From assembly GCA_029582265.1 (NCBI GenBank), contig CM055817.1, positions 25,115,163-25,179,162 of the forward strand: a stretch of DNA of 64,000 nt, given 5' to 3'. The translations under genes were made by a program, and so were the position numbers. Below the pieces are notes generated by a model, which did not search any database, had not been told where the DNA came from, and saw only the letters and a list, made by a program, of their open reading frames with translations. This DNA is from Zoroaster sp. YZ-2022. Lineage: Eukaryota; Echinodermata; Asteroidea; Forcipulatida; Zoroasteridae. This document shows positions 1 through 12,085 of this stretch, in pieces. Within the stretch, counting starts at the first letter, position 1, and each line of letters begins with the position of its first letter.

Positions 1-251
1 TATTACTACTTTTGTTATTAGTTTCTAAATTTGTAATTACTTTCTGTTTTTCTTTTTCTCTTGTAAAGTCCAAAACAGTTTTTACTTGTTTTCTTCATTT
101 ATTCATTTGTTCTTGAAGTGAAGTTCGAGTTATAATATCAACTAATATCGCTAATTTGTTTACTCATTTAATTTAATTTCCTGTTAATGTTTATTTGTTC
201 GTTTGCTGGGATGTTTGTTTATTCGTTTATATTTCTATAGTTTCTATCTCC

Positions 252-372
252 CATGATGACGATCAGAGCATACTGATGGAAACGTCGAGTTGTACCCACC
301 AGTTCTTTTCAAAACTAATTACCACTCAATAATGTTGAGTGTCACCGCAATTAGTCTTTCTTATTTTGTCTT
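252..372 (+). repeat. Dispersed repeat R1, copy 1
   Basis: Copy of a family seen six times in this window. It has a short stem (GATCAGAGCATACTGAT), then GAAACGTCGAGTTGTA, CAGTTCTTTTC, CTAATTAC.ACTCAAT and a conserved 3' end GTGTCACCGCAATTAGTCTT. The flanking 373-785 holds no gene that I can support. Confidence 0.75.
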
Positions 373-793
373 TCGTACATTATTGTTTGGTAATATGCCT
401 ATAGGAGTTTAGTTTTTTTACCTGGCCCAGTCATAACTGTAAGGATTTCCTCAACTACTGGAGGTATTTGAAGGTTAAACAAATGTTGAGTTTTAAAATG
501 CTGTTATTCTCCTTAGTTCAGGTTAAACCTCAATTCTTCGCTATAGGGCAACAGCTAGAAGATTGACAGTGCATAATGGTTGTGACACTACATGTATGCA
601 CATACTTGCACAATGACTTGTACGAAGCGGTCGTCGCTGGGCGTGTATGCATAATGTATTGTACACGACTTCAGTACACTGTACCTGTGTGAACGCGTAG
701 TGAAAATCACTAGCTGCATGCCGAGTACACGCGGATATCTCACCCACAAACGATTCACGCATAACCTTAACTATGCCTTAAATAACTAATGAG

Positions 794-968
794 CAGTGGC
801 GTAGCAGTCCCCCCCCCCCGAGGTTCCCCCACGAAAAATTCCGATAGTGCCCCCAAAAAAGAAAAGAAAAAGAAAAGGGTAAACCCATACCCCCTGCCCC
901 GCCCCCCCCCCCCACTGAAAGGCAATGCCCCCGTCTCCCCCACTGAAAAAGTCCTTATTACGCCGCTG
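794..968. mobile_element. hAT-type MITE with perfect 8-bp target duplication
   Basis: A 175-bp C-rich element. The ends are CAGTGGCGTA and TACGCCGCTG (imperfect inverted repeats), flanked on both sides by CTAATGAG (786-793 and 969-976). An 8-bp duplication and CAGTGGCGTA-like termini are typical of the hAT superfamily. The interior has no coding capacity; an ORF through it is low complexity. Confidence 0.85.
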
Positions 969-1230
969 CTAATGAGACGGATAACTTAATTGCTCAACAA
1001 TCGTTTACCTAGAACCGCCTCAATCAGTTGACGAAACTCCCACTGCTGTGAGATTGTTCGCCTTCATGTTCTCCATCTTGAATTTGTATACACTTTCATT
1101 GTAAAATTCTACTCAACAACTGTAAAATTTCTTTATAACATAGATAAAACTTACACAACTCTGGTCAAGTTAAATTTTTACTCTGGAGTCATGTATTTTT
1201 ACATTTACAAAATAGATTTGTATTATTTAT

Positions 1231-1602
1231 GGAGTGCCATGGCCGAGCGGTTTAGTGCATCGGATTTGTGTTCTGATGGCCGAGTCGTCAAAATGTGGGT
1301 TCGAATCCTAACCGCGACCATGGTGCTTGTTTCCTTGAGCAAGACACTTTACCATAATTGCTTCTCTCCACCCAGGGGTAAATGAGTACCTGTGAGGGCA
1401 GAGTTGGTTGTTGTGTTTGATTAGCCCTATATGCGCTGTAATGGCAGCAATTGAGCTGTATACTCCCCAGGGAGCTGAGATGGTTTCAGAAATGATTTAT
1501 GAGCCTGATGAGCAGGGGTAATAATATAATGCGCCTTGAGCACCAGTTTGGTGGATACGTGCGCCATATAAGTATATTATTATTATTATTATTATTATTA
1601 TA
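1231..1602 (+). mobile_element. tRNA-derived SINE, full length
   Basis: A tRNA-like head (box A TGGCCGAGCGG, box B GGTTCGAATCC) is followed by a conserved body (CCTTGAGCAAGACACTT, CACCCAGGGGTAAATG, CTGTATACTCCCCAGGGAG). The tail is GTGCGCCATATAAGT followed by an (ATT)n microsatellite. It aligns over its length with the copy at 22,072. The tail resembles the 3' end of the LINE at 30.4-34.5 kb, so that LINE type may supply its reverse transcriptase. The tRNA part has lost clear anticodon identity here. Confidence 0.9.
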
Positions 1603-3597
1603 ATTATTAATATTTTTCACGGTGTTTCTAAGTTGGTGTTTACTTAACTTGTTCTACTTAACTTTGTTTACTATCTGTTCTGAGTGTAGACTCTTCTTAT
1701 TTTGGTGATCATCAACCTAAACAAATTTTCTGTCATGCATGAAAGATGCACTGCGTATCATTTTGTTACGGTAGACATACCCAATCGTGTCATAAAAACT
1801 CGTTGTTAATTAGTAAACTGATTAGTATATGCCAACGCTGGTGATTGCCTAGAAATTAAACGACAACATTTCTTGATATTTGTTTTCCAGTTGACTGACC
1901 ACTGCGGCAGTTCACTATATCGATATTATTTGTATACACGAGATAATTATAATTAGAGTATGCCGTGAAAAGCAAACGGTGATAATATAAGTTGCTGGGA
2001 ACAATGGATGGTTGGGTGCATGGAAAACGGTAAAAAAAAAAACAGTGTTAATGAGGACCGTACCATTGTCTTGTATACATAACATATTCCCCCATAAGGC
2101 ATGACAGTAGAAAAGATAACCGACAAGGACAATGTAAGCAGTACAGAAAATAGCACGGCCGTTCGATAAAACTGCTCAAACTAAACTGAACAACTATACC
2201 GGGAAGGAACACATGCCTTCCCCAATGCCCATACCAGACGAACACCCAAGAACACAATGCCTCTGGACAAATCAGTTAGACCAAGGTAATCCTTTGGCAG
2301 CACTTTTAAACACGTTCTGGCCAACCCAGCCACTCTGTCTAGTGATAATAAATGATTTGAAGCTCAATTCTAGTCTAGCCTCAAAATAATTAAAACCCAT
2401 TCTTCGGACAATTATTTGGTGAAACTGGTCACAATTTTAATTGTGTTTTGCTTTTAAAAAGGATTACAATTTAAAAAAATACAATATTTGAAATTGGTTG
2501 TAAATTTTTTAAATTTTAGCAGGAGTTATCATTATAATATTTTGAACCCTGATAATATACTGCGTTAAGGCTGGTTCATATTTCACAAGAATACAAAAGC
2601 GAAGCTAGGTCAGCAACTTTTATGTCAAACAATGGCGAAATAGAGCGATTTCATCGTCAACCGTACAGTTATTTGCTTCGCTTGCGTGTGAAGTATGTAC
2701 TGATTATTTTTTAAAGTATAGTTTCCTTTATGTTCCGATGAAAATTCGTCCCTAATTTGCCATAGTGACCAATCCAACTTTTTTCAATTTTAAGTTTTCC
2801 CGCCCATTAGTACATTCAGGAAGAGACCTACCATTGTATCTAATCCACATGCATGTATTCCTTATAGTTTTGGAGATAGAGCATGCATTCAAATGACGAA
2901 TGCTCTAACTGGCTATTGTTGTAATTGGCAAAGCGACCAATACCGCATTGGCCACTATGCCAACTTAATTCAAGATTGGTCACTATGGTAAATTAGGGAC
3001 GAATTAAGGTAAAATCTCTGGAATACGGGAGATACGGGTTTCAATGTTTGATGGTGACCTCCACAGACTCGTTATGGTATAAATACAACTATTATTCTGA
3101 CAATTATTTCATGGCCCTTTTTAAATGTTATTTGATTTGTACAAGGATGACCAATTTAAAAATTACACTGTAAAAAAATGGTGTTTAGGATTGAAACACA
3201 TTTAGCATGTACTCACCTTTTTTTCAGTGTGTAACCTAAAACATGTTTAGATTGTGCTTTTGTCATGTATTTTTGAATGCTAAATATCATATGAACAGGT
3301 GTCAAAAAGCTATGGACATTTAGCTTTGTTACATGTACAGATGGCCGTTTTGCAATTACACGGATTCCTAAACGGCATGTGTTCTAAATTCTAAGCACCA
3401 TATTTTACAGTGTAATGATTTTAGGAAATGGCCGGTAAAATCATTACAATTCAAATTTCCCCTGAAGACCATGAGAGTTTTGTGATCGACACGCCCATTT
3501 ATACTAACACCGGTGCTTCACAAACCAACACAATAGTACAACTACTGCAGAGATAGTTACAGGTGACGCCGCAAACATTATTCCTTCTCTTCTGTCA
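1603..3597. other. AT-rich stretch without recognised gene
   Basis: Only short ORFs on either strand, with no family similarity, splice-bounded exon or clear terminal repeats that I can see. Confidence 0.6.
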
Positions 3598-3858
3598 CAA
3601 TTCTGCAAATCGCGCTGCATTAAAATTTAAGTGAGATAGATTGATGTATGACTATTCTACACTGTGTTTAATTATGCAAATCTCGCTACATTAAAATTTA
3701 AGTTACGTTGATAATTTGTGCAGTAAACGAGAAACACTCTGCCAGTGAAGATGTCATTGCAGTATACTTACAATATCATGATGACAAATCCTCACTGATC
3801 AGCACAACACGATTTAGAACCATTGGTTTAGTGTTTGGCAAATAATAATTACAATCAT
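3598..3858 (+). repeat. Direct duplication, copy 1 (about 255 bp)
   Basis: Matches 4,847-5,101 in the same orientation, sharing CGCTACATTAAAATTTAAGT-type sequence, GAGAAACACTCTGCCAGTGA and GAACCATTGGTTTAGTGTTT. Noncoding. The sequence between the copies (3,859-4,846) shows no gene. Confidence 0.8.
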
Positions 3859-4846
3859 ATTCGTGTGCGTTAAAAATCACCATAAACCTTTGACAATTTG
3901 AATGTGTATGTGTTATTGATGCGATCGTAAAGTGACTGTTTGGTGTATATTTGTAGTAGGAACAGGCAACAGCCGTTCAACAATTTGTTGATGCTTCAAT
4001 ATTTGATACAAAAAAGGTATTTTCAAGGTAAAACTTTGATTATGAAGTAATTTGTTTTTAATTATATTCAAATATCATATTGCGCATAACAATATTACAG
4101 CATGCAGTGTTCGTTCAATCTATCTATCCTTCGACAGCAGTCGAGATCGATGCCACACTGTTTCGCCATTGAGTCTTGTTAGCCATCACCGCACCCAGTT
4201 CATCAAATCTAAGGCCAGTGTCTCTTGTAGTGTTAAAAACTCATATAAAGCAAATAAACAAATAAATAAAAAGTATGCAGTGTTAAAATCTCATATAAAG
4301 CAAAAAGCTATTCTTAGAAATTTGTTTTAGGTTTTCAGATGTTTGATGTATTACTGTGTACCTGTTATATAGGAAATTGCATCGATCTTTTAATTAGTTA
4401 TGTATACATCTAAAATTAGAATGTACTTGATTATACATGCATATCTAAACAAACAAAGGGCTGAGAGCATCACTGATATATCTGAATACAATAGGTGTGT
4501 TTACTGTTAAATCAACAACAAAGAACATCATGTATACGTATGGTTGTATTTTATCACCTTTATCGGTGATTTGATTGAGAACGTCTTTGCTGCATTTGTG
4601 TTTGAAATTATATTACTATGAAGCATACTGTGTGATTTCTTGTTCTAAGGAAGTTCACTACAAGCTCTCTGGCTTCATTATGTCCGAATGTTGCTTGCAA
4701 TATCACATGTCTGTTTTGTAATCATTTAGAAATTTGATTTAACAATTTGAGTGTGTATTTTTGTACGTATTCTCCAATATCAAAAACAAATTGAATTGAT
4801 TTGAAAAATTTGTACGTAATGAAGTTTAGGTCCATTTCTTATGCCA

Positions 4847-5101
4847 GAATTGTGCAAATCTCGCTACATTAAAATTTAAGTGTGATAGATTGATGTATAA
4901 CTAGTCTACACTGTGTGTTTATTTCAAACAATAGTTGTGTTTACAATTTGTGCATTAAAAGAGAAACACTCTGCCAGTGATGATGTCATTACAATGATGT
5001 CATTACAATATCATGATGTCAAATCCTCACTGATCAACAAACAAACGTATGATTTAGAACCATTGGTTTAGTGTTTGGCACATAATAATTACAAATATAT
5101 T
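4847..5101 (+). repeat. Direct duplication, copy 2
   Basis: Partner of 3,598-3,858. It includes a short internal doubling of GATGTCATTACAAT near 4,980-5,010. Confidence 0.8.
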
Positions 5102-5259
5102 TGATTTTGCGACCACACACGCGCATGACTCGTGTTTACGTGTTCGTATCTCAATACAGGTATTTGCGGCTTCCAGACGGTCTTGTCACAAATTGTTCAT
5201 GGTATCATGGGATGAAATTATGTTGGTCTCATGTGCTATCAAATTAGTATATTTAATAA

Positions 5260-5500
5260 AACTAATTGCGGTGACACCATGTGAAATTCTCAATTGAGTA
5301 GTAATTAGTTCTGAAAACAACTGGAGGTTTGGATCAGTGTGCTCTGGTCGTCCTCAGGAGATCAGAGCACACTGAGGACGATCAGAGCACACTGATCCAA
5401 ACGTCGAGTTGTACCTCCAGTTGTTTTCAGAACTAATTACTACTCAATTGAGAATTTCACATGGTGTCACCGCAATTAGTTTTACTTATTCTCCTCACCA
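5260..5500. repeat. Dispersed repeat R1, head-to-head palindromic copy
   Basis: Two R1 copies face each other. The outer arms 5,260-5,328 and 5,413-5,481 are perfect 69-bp inverted repeats by hand comparison. Between them lies a nested set of GATCAGNGCACACTG inverted motifs. The conserved end CACCGCAATTAGT points outward on both sides. The perfect arms imply a recent inverted duplication or gene conversion. Confidence 0.9.
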
Positions 5501-6895
5501 TGCAAAGCTACAAGTTTTACCTAGTATATTTAGACAAATTGTTCTTTATACTCCATAATTTTGTCAGCGTGAATGTTTGTTTTCATGAACACAGGTGTAA
5601 ATCCAGGGTCTAGAAAGGGGTGGAGAAAGCTAAAATGGGGGCACACAAGAATGTATGGGAAATGAATATGCATATTGATAATACAAGGAAGCACACGCTT
5701 TTCCAATGAGGTCAGCTAATGAAGGAGGCCCTCAGTGTTCGTAAAGTTGACAATGAGAGCCACATTTTCGACCGTCTGAATAACGTTAATCCTAACACCA
5801 TTTTCTGTTCAATTTTATTTTGAGCTTAAACTGAAAAAAAAAATGGAATGCTTGTGATGAAAGTTTCAGAATTGTATTTTGTGTCTATATTTAACAAACA
5901 GTAAACATGTTTTATGCAAGACGGTACTGCGTCGTATCTGTACACGACTTTGCCAAGTCCACCAATAGAGGGCGTTTACTCGCAACTGAAGTAAGGTCCA
6001 TCGTGAACAGCGCCGCTAACGGCGGATACTGTGTGAGCGCTAGCTAGCTACAGGAGCGGGTCAATCGTGCGTATAATGCATGTAACTTACATGTAAAGTT
6101 AAACCCTCCCTTAAAGACGGTTATAATTGATACCTGTATGAACTTTACCTTCGATTATCTGGTAAATAGCAATGATGTACCAGTACTTTCTCTTTACTAG
6201 AATCAGCAACAGCAGCAAGCGAATCAACTGTTAACATCAATTCCAACGTCAAAATTTTAAAAGTTGATTTCAAGTCTCAGATTGTGGCTATTTATCTACC
6301 TGACAATCACCCTAAAATCATTTCCGAACATACCGCCCTCAAGCGAATCGTGTTGTTAGGGTCGCCTGTTTTCGCTAGTTAAAACCTGACAGCTGCGAGA
6401 GGGCGGTATTTCAGGCTATGGTGTTAGAGACAAATGGCCGCCGTCTCACATTGAAAGCAAGTATGCAACATGTAACCTTTTTTCAACTGTGACTAGCGGA
6501 GCATCATTTAACATCATAGCTTGCAACTGAATCGAATGGGGCATTGTGTACAGTATGCTCAAAAATACTCGAAAATAATTAATATGTGATGAATATATAA
6601 CACGCAAACAACCAGTCGTTCCTACATAATGCTGCTGCCACCATTGCAGAAACACACACACACACATTGGTGTTCATAATTATTGGATATCAACCAATGT
6701 GAACACCTTAATAAGTCTAAATTTTGCACACAGGGCGTGCTTGTTAATAACTGATTCAGTTCAGTGAGCACACACTCCTCTCCCCCACCCCCTAGGATCC
6801 CAGTCCCAACTAGTTCCTGCCTGCACGCTCCAACGCAACGCACTAATCCTCCAGCATCCAGTCATCCCAGGAGCATTTCCCAGAGTCCGGCATTA
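5501..6895. other. Stretch without recognised gene
   Basis: No ORF with family similarity. A (CA)n run lies near 6,655. A sequence related to R1 flanks (CCAGAGTCCGGCATT) begins near 6,873. Confidence 0.6.
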
Positions 6896-7020
6896 TCCTG
6901 AGGGCGATCAGAGCATACTGATCGAAACGTCGAGTTGTAACCTCCAGTTCTTTTCAGAAGTAATTACTACTCAATAGAGAACTTCGCAAGGTGTCACCGC
7001 AATTAGTCTTACTTAGGGTA
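6896..7020 (+). repeat. Dispersed repeat R1, copy
   Basis: Carries CTGAGGGCGATCAGAGCATA, TGATCGAAACGTCGAG and the outer end TGTCACCGCAATTAGTCTTA. Confidence 0.8.
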
Positions 7021-8375
7021 TGCTTTTAACACCCCGGTTTTTACAGTGCAAAAATTAAGTCTCTTAGAGCTTTGCAAGCAGGGTCAACATTTGGGAGAAA
7101 CTTCACTGGGACAAAAACAATCATAAAACACTGATATTAGCAATATACGTTTGACTATGCGTGTCTAATTGAAGATTTGTTTTTCTTAAACGATGGCCCT
7201 AAATAGCATTTGTAATAAAAACATACCACATTGACAACGAGACAAAAGTAGTAATTCAAACACGTCAAGAGTTTTATAATACACTTTTAATTAATCAAAC
7301 ACTCAAAAGTTGTTGCTGAGATTTAACGGATTAATGCGTATTGTTACATATAATATTTACCACTGGTTAGGATTTAAGCATATCTACATAAATTTACAAT
7401 TGGTGTTCACACTGAACATCTATCGAAAGGGAGGTTACACTTATTGAAATATCAAATAAAATAATTATGATCACAGTTTGACATCAATCTGGCTTGTTTT
7501 AAGGCCGATAATGGTCTCAAATATCCTTTGAATTATTCATATGTTGGCTGGTATCATTTTTAATACATATTATCTCAAACAAATTATTGATAGCACTGAA
7601 GTGAAAACAAACAATTTTAATGCATTTCACTCTTATTTTCATAGCGAAATAAGTTGAAACTTTCGGTTGTTCAATATATCTTGAACCAAAGAAAGTAAGC
7701 ACACTTGTGGGGGGCAATGTACCAAAAGTGTAACCTTCCTTAACATATTTAGAAAACGTTATACTGCTGCATTTCAGTTTATGCTTTATACAGAAATATC
7801 ACTTAAATGGTTATGCCACAACATATTGTAAATCGTGTGTAATACCAGTTATCCACACAATATAATAATTATATTTGTGCATTGCTACTCCAAACAATTA
7901 CGCAGAGGCCAATTGATTGCAAGTATTGCTAAAAGATGACGTCTTTAATTCGTCCTCTCAGAACAACAAGGTCGTACGTGCAATATTGCATACATTTGCA
8001 TCTATTAAACAATTGAGTGAAACAGCGTCATATATTCTTTCATAGGTTTTGTGTGTTCATCCTGGAACTCTGTAAAAAGATACGACCTTGTTGCACTGAG
8101 CAAAATCCATGTCTGCAACAAGGTCATAACTATGATGCGACCTTGTTGCACCATAGGTTGCACTGATGCGTAAAATTAGTGTAAACAATTACAAAATGTC
8201 TCACTGAGATGTTGAATATAGACTTTATAATATCAGGCAGAAAGGTTCATGTAAGAGTTTGACAAGATATCTGAGGTAATATTCTAACGGCAATAACTGG
8301 ATGTAGTTTTCTCATGGTATGTAAACAGTTGATCATGTTACATAACCATTGCTATAACGGTGAGCAAAACTGTTG
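7021..8375. other. Stretch without recognised gene; repeated AACAAGGTCGTA motif
   Basis: No supported coding exon. The motif CAACAAGGTCGTA, or its complement, occurs near 7,965, 8,083, 8,115 and 8,140, and again near 16,345. Its meaning is unknown. Confidence 0.5.
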
Positions 8376-8545
8376 ACAGGTAAAACTTGTAGCTTTGCAT
8401 GGTGAGGATGATAAGTAAGACTAATTGCGGTGACACCATGTGGAATCTCAATTGAGTAGTAATTAGTTCTGAAAAGAAATGGTGGTACAACTCGACGTTT
8501 CGATCAGTATGCTCTGATCGTCCTCAGGAGAATGCCGGACTCTGG
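8376..8545 (-). repeat. Dispersed repeat R1, copy
   Basis: Reverse-strand R1 copy. It includes the flanking segment AACTTGTAGCTTTGCATGGT, also found beside the copies near 5,500, 15,420 and 58,440, so the family unit extends beyond the CACCGCAATTAGT end. Confidence 0.8.
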
Positions 8546-9299
8546 AAAATGCTGCTGCTTAAGTAGACTGCTGGAGGATCATCCCATGAATGGATGCTGG
8601 AGGATTAGTTCGTTGAGGCGCGCAGGCGGGAAACTGTGAGACTGTTGACATTCCCGACACAGTAATATAATCTGACTGAGAAATCTCACCAAGAAAGCTC
8701 TGCACTCTCCACCGTCCTATGTGGAGTGTTTTTAATGTATAGCTGGGATGTTGCGCTGCTAAATGTTTCCACAATGGGTGTGTGTGGGGAGGGGCTGCCA
8801 ACAGGTTTTGTACACCAATGCAGATTACAACATAGTCAAAGTCATTTCAGTCAGTGATAAATTGTTCAATCACAATATTATACACTAACATCAATTGTAA
8901 ATATTTACGCATATTTATATTCATGTAATAAACACAGCAAACAAATACACGTACAATTTTGTTTTAAATAAAGCATAATAGCATTATGGTAAAGAATCGC
9001 TTAATTTAGAACAAAGCTGCAGTTGGAGTATGATAATATATGTTGTGTTAATTAGGGAGGACATCTTTCCCCAACCTCCAAAAACCTCAAAGTTTTGGTC
9101 GGTTCCCTCCCGATATTATAATCAAAACAGTCCACCTGCCAGCCCTTTTAGGAAAAGTCAAACACTGATTATTATCGAATTATTTAAAATTTAACTTGAT
9201 AACTTGACGTTGACACAAATTATCATAAGTAAGTGATTTCACTTTAGAGAAATCATGAACAAATAATATTCAAAAAAGTGCAAAAAGATGCTATCTTAA

Positions 9300-9576
9300 C
9301 TTTAGTTTCTGTCTTCAACATGCTGCCCTTGGTTTGCAATATGAGTGCCCTGTCTTACATGTGTTGCACTGCATGTTGCGTTAGGCGTGTTCTTCTGATT
9401 GCAGTGAAGGCAATTGCAATTCGCCGCCTTAGTTCGTTTATTGTCCTTGGAGGGCCTTCGCTGTACACTCTTGATTTGACATCGCCCCAAAGCCAAATAT
9501 CTAACGGCGTGATGAGGTCAGATAAGAAGCTCCCGTGGACAAGCCAGTTTTGTACATGCCATCTGTAATGGGCCAT
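9300..9576 (-). pseudogene. C-terminal fragment of a Tc1/mariner-type DDE transposase
   Basis: The minus-strand reading contains AHYRWHVQNWL, then DLITPLDIWLWGDVKSRVY, then PPRTINELRRRIAIAF. This matches the C-terminal pattern of IS630/Tc1/mariner-family transposases (PHY...WL, then DLTPLDFFLWG..K..VY, then PRT..EL...I), and the Asp of TPLD is probably the last acidic catalytic residue. Roughly 20 residues expected between WL and the LxPLD motif appear to be missing, and the N-terminal half is absent. It is a dead relic. No terminal repeats were found. The flanks 8,546-9,299 and 9,577-10,340 show no gene. Confidence 0.75.
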
Positions 9577-10340
9577 ATCTTGAGATCCAATTCAGCTAGA
9601 CCTAGCATTTTTTCATGATTATTTCTTAAAACCCTACTCATCAACACTAGGTAAACACAAATTCTATGTGCAATTAGATTTTGCCTATTATAGATTCGTG
9701 ATATCTCCTATCATCATAAAACTATTGAAACTCATGCAATCTTTCCTTGAATACATACAAACACATGTTAATGCATATTTACTATTTTCTCGTTAACAGC
9801 AAGACGAAGTGACCTGAAACTTTCACAATGATTATATAGTATGAATGCATTTTAACAATGGTTTACAGGTCTCTTTCCATGAATTTAGCAAAACCAAATA
9901 CTAAATACTTGGCCAAACTACATGGGTTGGATGGTTTATTCAATATTTTATTTTCATTACATGTGACCAACTGCAATGCATTCTGGATAATCCAAATAAA
10001 GATTTAGTATACTTCAGTTTTTAGAATTTCATATAATATAATTTTAAACATGCTCACAAAATGTGTATTTAATTTTCCGGAAATCTCCGTAAACGAAATT
10101 TAAAACATTTACAATTTTTGTTTATTCCTTACAAAAAAAGTTCAAGTGCCTCAAATCAAATGAAATTAAACTTGTTAAAGTGAAGACTGTATCATCAGAA
10201 GGAACAAAAAGACCACATAATCATACATTAAGCTATTATTATTATAATTATGTTATTTTTAATTTATTTATGTATTTTTTAAATCCTTATTTATCAACCA
10301 CCACCAAAATGGCTCACAAATGAATATAATATTGTGCTCA

Positions 10341-10380
10341 CATAAATCATAAATCAATTACCACATTTAAGCCATTTTTG
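10341..10380 (-). pseudogene. Fragment of duplicated exon end and donor
   Basis: A 40-bp match to the 3' end of exon 2 and donor of the gene just upstream (compare 10,662-10,701). It keeps AAATGGC, AAATGTGGTAA and the following ATTTATGATTTAT. No other part of the exon is present, so it is a partial tandem duplication left in the intron. Confidence 0.6.
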
Positions 10381-10679
10381 GTCAATGTGGTCTTAGAACT
10401 TGTTTTGTTTTAGTCAATCCTGCTTAACTTATATAGCCAGATGGGCTTAACTGAGTAGGTTCAACATTACACAAGAACGACGAAAGAGTACCTGGGTGAT
10501 TTCTTGCAGGGCAAAGGCGTGTTTTTGTATACAGAGTTTGTCATTTTCCACATAAAATGAAATGTTTATTTATTTATTTATTTATTTTTTAGATGAATAT
10601 GGTTTGAGATGCAATGATAGTGCCTTAGTAAAAAATAAGATACATGATATTGTTATTATATAAATCATAAATCACTTAC

Positions 10680-11259
10680 CACATTTCAGCCATTTTCGAA
10701 TCTCTTTGGGGTCGCTGCTGATCAGAAAGGAGTCATAGTAGGTCACATTGAAGTGTCTGCATGGTGTGTGAGTATTTATACCACCTGGTTGAATCTCAGT
10801 ACACTGACATGGATCCTCAACTGGAATTAACCAGCGGTATATATTGTTTGAGTTGGGATCTGGTTCTCTTCCAATGGAACAGACCATACCTAAAATAAAT
10901 AAATAAATAAATAAATAACAACATTTGACAAAAATGTTACAATGTTACAAAGTCCCACATATCCAAATTTAATACCATACAGAACAAACAATGCTGTTTC
11001 ATTATCAAATATTTTGTGTTAGGAATAATTATGTGGCATTAACGCATATTCTCTTTTAACATAACTTGTTGTATTTGTGTTTTAAATTATCAACTGTTGA
11101 TAGTCAAGACTGACTATGAGAGATCTGATAGACGAAGCAATTCTTCTATACATTAAATTATTAAAGGAAAAACAAAATGAAACTATCGAGTTTACCTTCA
11201 GTATTATTCGCATGTAGGAAAAGCGACAGAACTGTGAGCATTCCAACAAAAAAAGCCAT
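10680..11259 (-). CDS. Small secreted Cys-module gene, paralogue A (first two exons)
   Basis: Exon 1 (11,259-11,196) encodes a start Met and a hydrophobic signal peptide (MAFFVGMLTVLSLFLHA), ending GAAG|gtaaa in phase 1. Exon 2 (10,889-10,680) follows a TTTATTTATTTTAG acceptor and encodes 69 whole codons with Cys residues in MVCSIG, PCQC, PCRHF and LKC, plus FNVTYYDSFLIS. It ends TGTG|gtaagt, again phase 1, so the exon is a symmetrical 1-1 cassette. No later exon was identified. About six residues of exon 2 differ from the plus-strand paralogue at 15.3-16.3 kb. The segment GTGACTTGAACAGC just upstream of the ATG is doubled here. Function unknown; secretion is inferred. I do not recognise the module as a named domain. 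Confidence 0.8.
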
Positions 11260-11427
11260 TCTGAATGCTGTTCAAGTCACCAACATAGCTGTTCAAGTCA
11301 CTTCTACGGCACAGGCATCAACATTATAGATTTAACTGAAATTGAGCATATGATAATTATGCACACGAGACACTACTTATCAAGGCTTTGTTAACGAGCG
11401 ACAATGCGTATATTATACATCTATCAT

Positions 11428-11685
11428 TGGCGGATCCAGGGGGGGCTAAGGGGGCTGTAGCCCCCCTCCCTAAAATCGTTAAACAAATATAACAAAAATA
11501 AATAAAAGAAAAAAAAGAAAAAGAGAGAGAGGGGGGGATGGGAGGGGAGAACGCACTCCCATTCCCACAGTGTGCTTTGTTTTTCTCTCCCTTTGATTAT
11601 TTCATTGTAATTTTTGTAGTACTGAAAAATAACTGTTTTTGATTCTCAGACCCCCCCCCCAAAAAAAATGTTCTGGATCCGCCCA
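11428..11685. mobile_element. MITE with GGCGGATCCAG ends, copy 1
   Basis: Ends TGGCGGATCCAG and CTGGATCCGCCCA form an inverted repeat. The interior is G-rich, then A/G-rich (AGAAAAAGAGAGAGAGGGG), then ACGCACTCCCATTCCCACAG. It matches the copy at 23,753 in the same order. The duplicated target is not clean here. Single ends of the family also occur near 27,735 and 34,905. Confidence 0.75.
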
Positions 11686-12013
11686 TGTCTATTGGGCATG
11701 CGCAAATAAAACCCCCTTGAGTGACGAGCATGGAAATGCTGTGGAAACGGACGTTTGGAGGGGCAATACCGGGGATCAGCAGAGCATGCAATCGGAGTGC
11801 TTGTTTTAGATTAACTCGGTGACTGAAAATAATACCACACATGTTAATGTCATATTTCCGTTGCTACTGCATAAAAGATGCAGTTTTTTTTTGGTTTACA
11901 AGTAAAGTAATACATAGTTACTATACAGACAAGAAAAATAAAAACGGAACCATATGAAAACAACAAGATCATATAATCTTCAGAAAACGGCGTTAAAGGG
12001 ACAAAGAAAAATT

Positions 12014-12085
12014 GGTTGATGCCGGACTCGAACCCGCGACCTCTCGATTACCGTACGAGCGCTCTACCAACTGAGCTAACCAGCC
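12014..12085 (-). tRNA. tRNA-like gene or tRNA pseudogene (Thr-like, GGU?)
   Basis: A 72-nt cloverleaf can be drawn on the minus strand. The acceptor is GGCTGGT/ATCAACC with one C-A mismatch, the D arm is GCTC/GAGC, and the T arm holds GGTTCGAGTCC. The anticodon stem has one mismatch and the loop ACGGTAA would put GGU at 34-36 but with C at 33. Three imperfect positions suggest a pseudogene or SINE-derived copy rather than a working tRNA. Confidence 0.45.
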
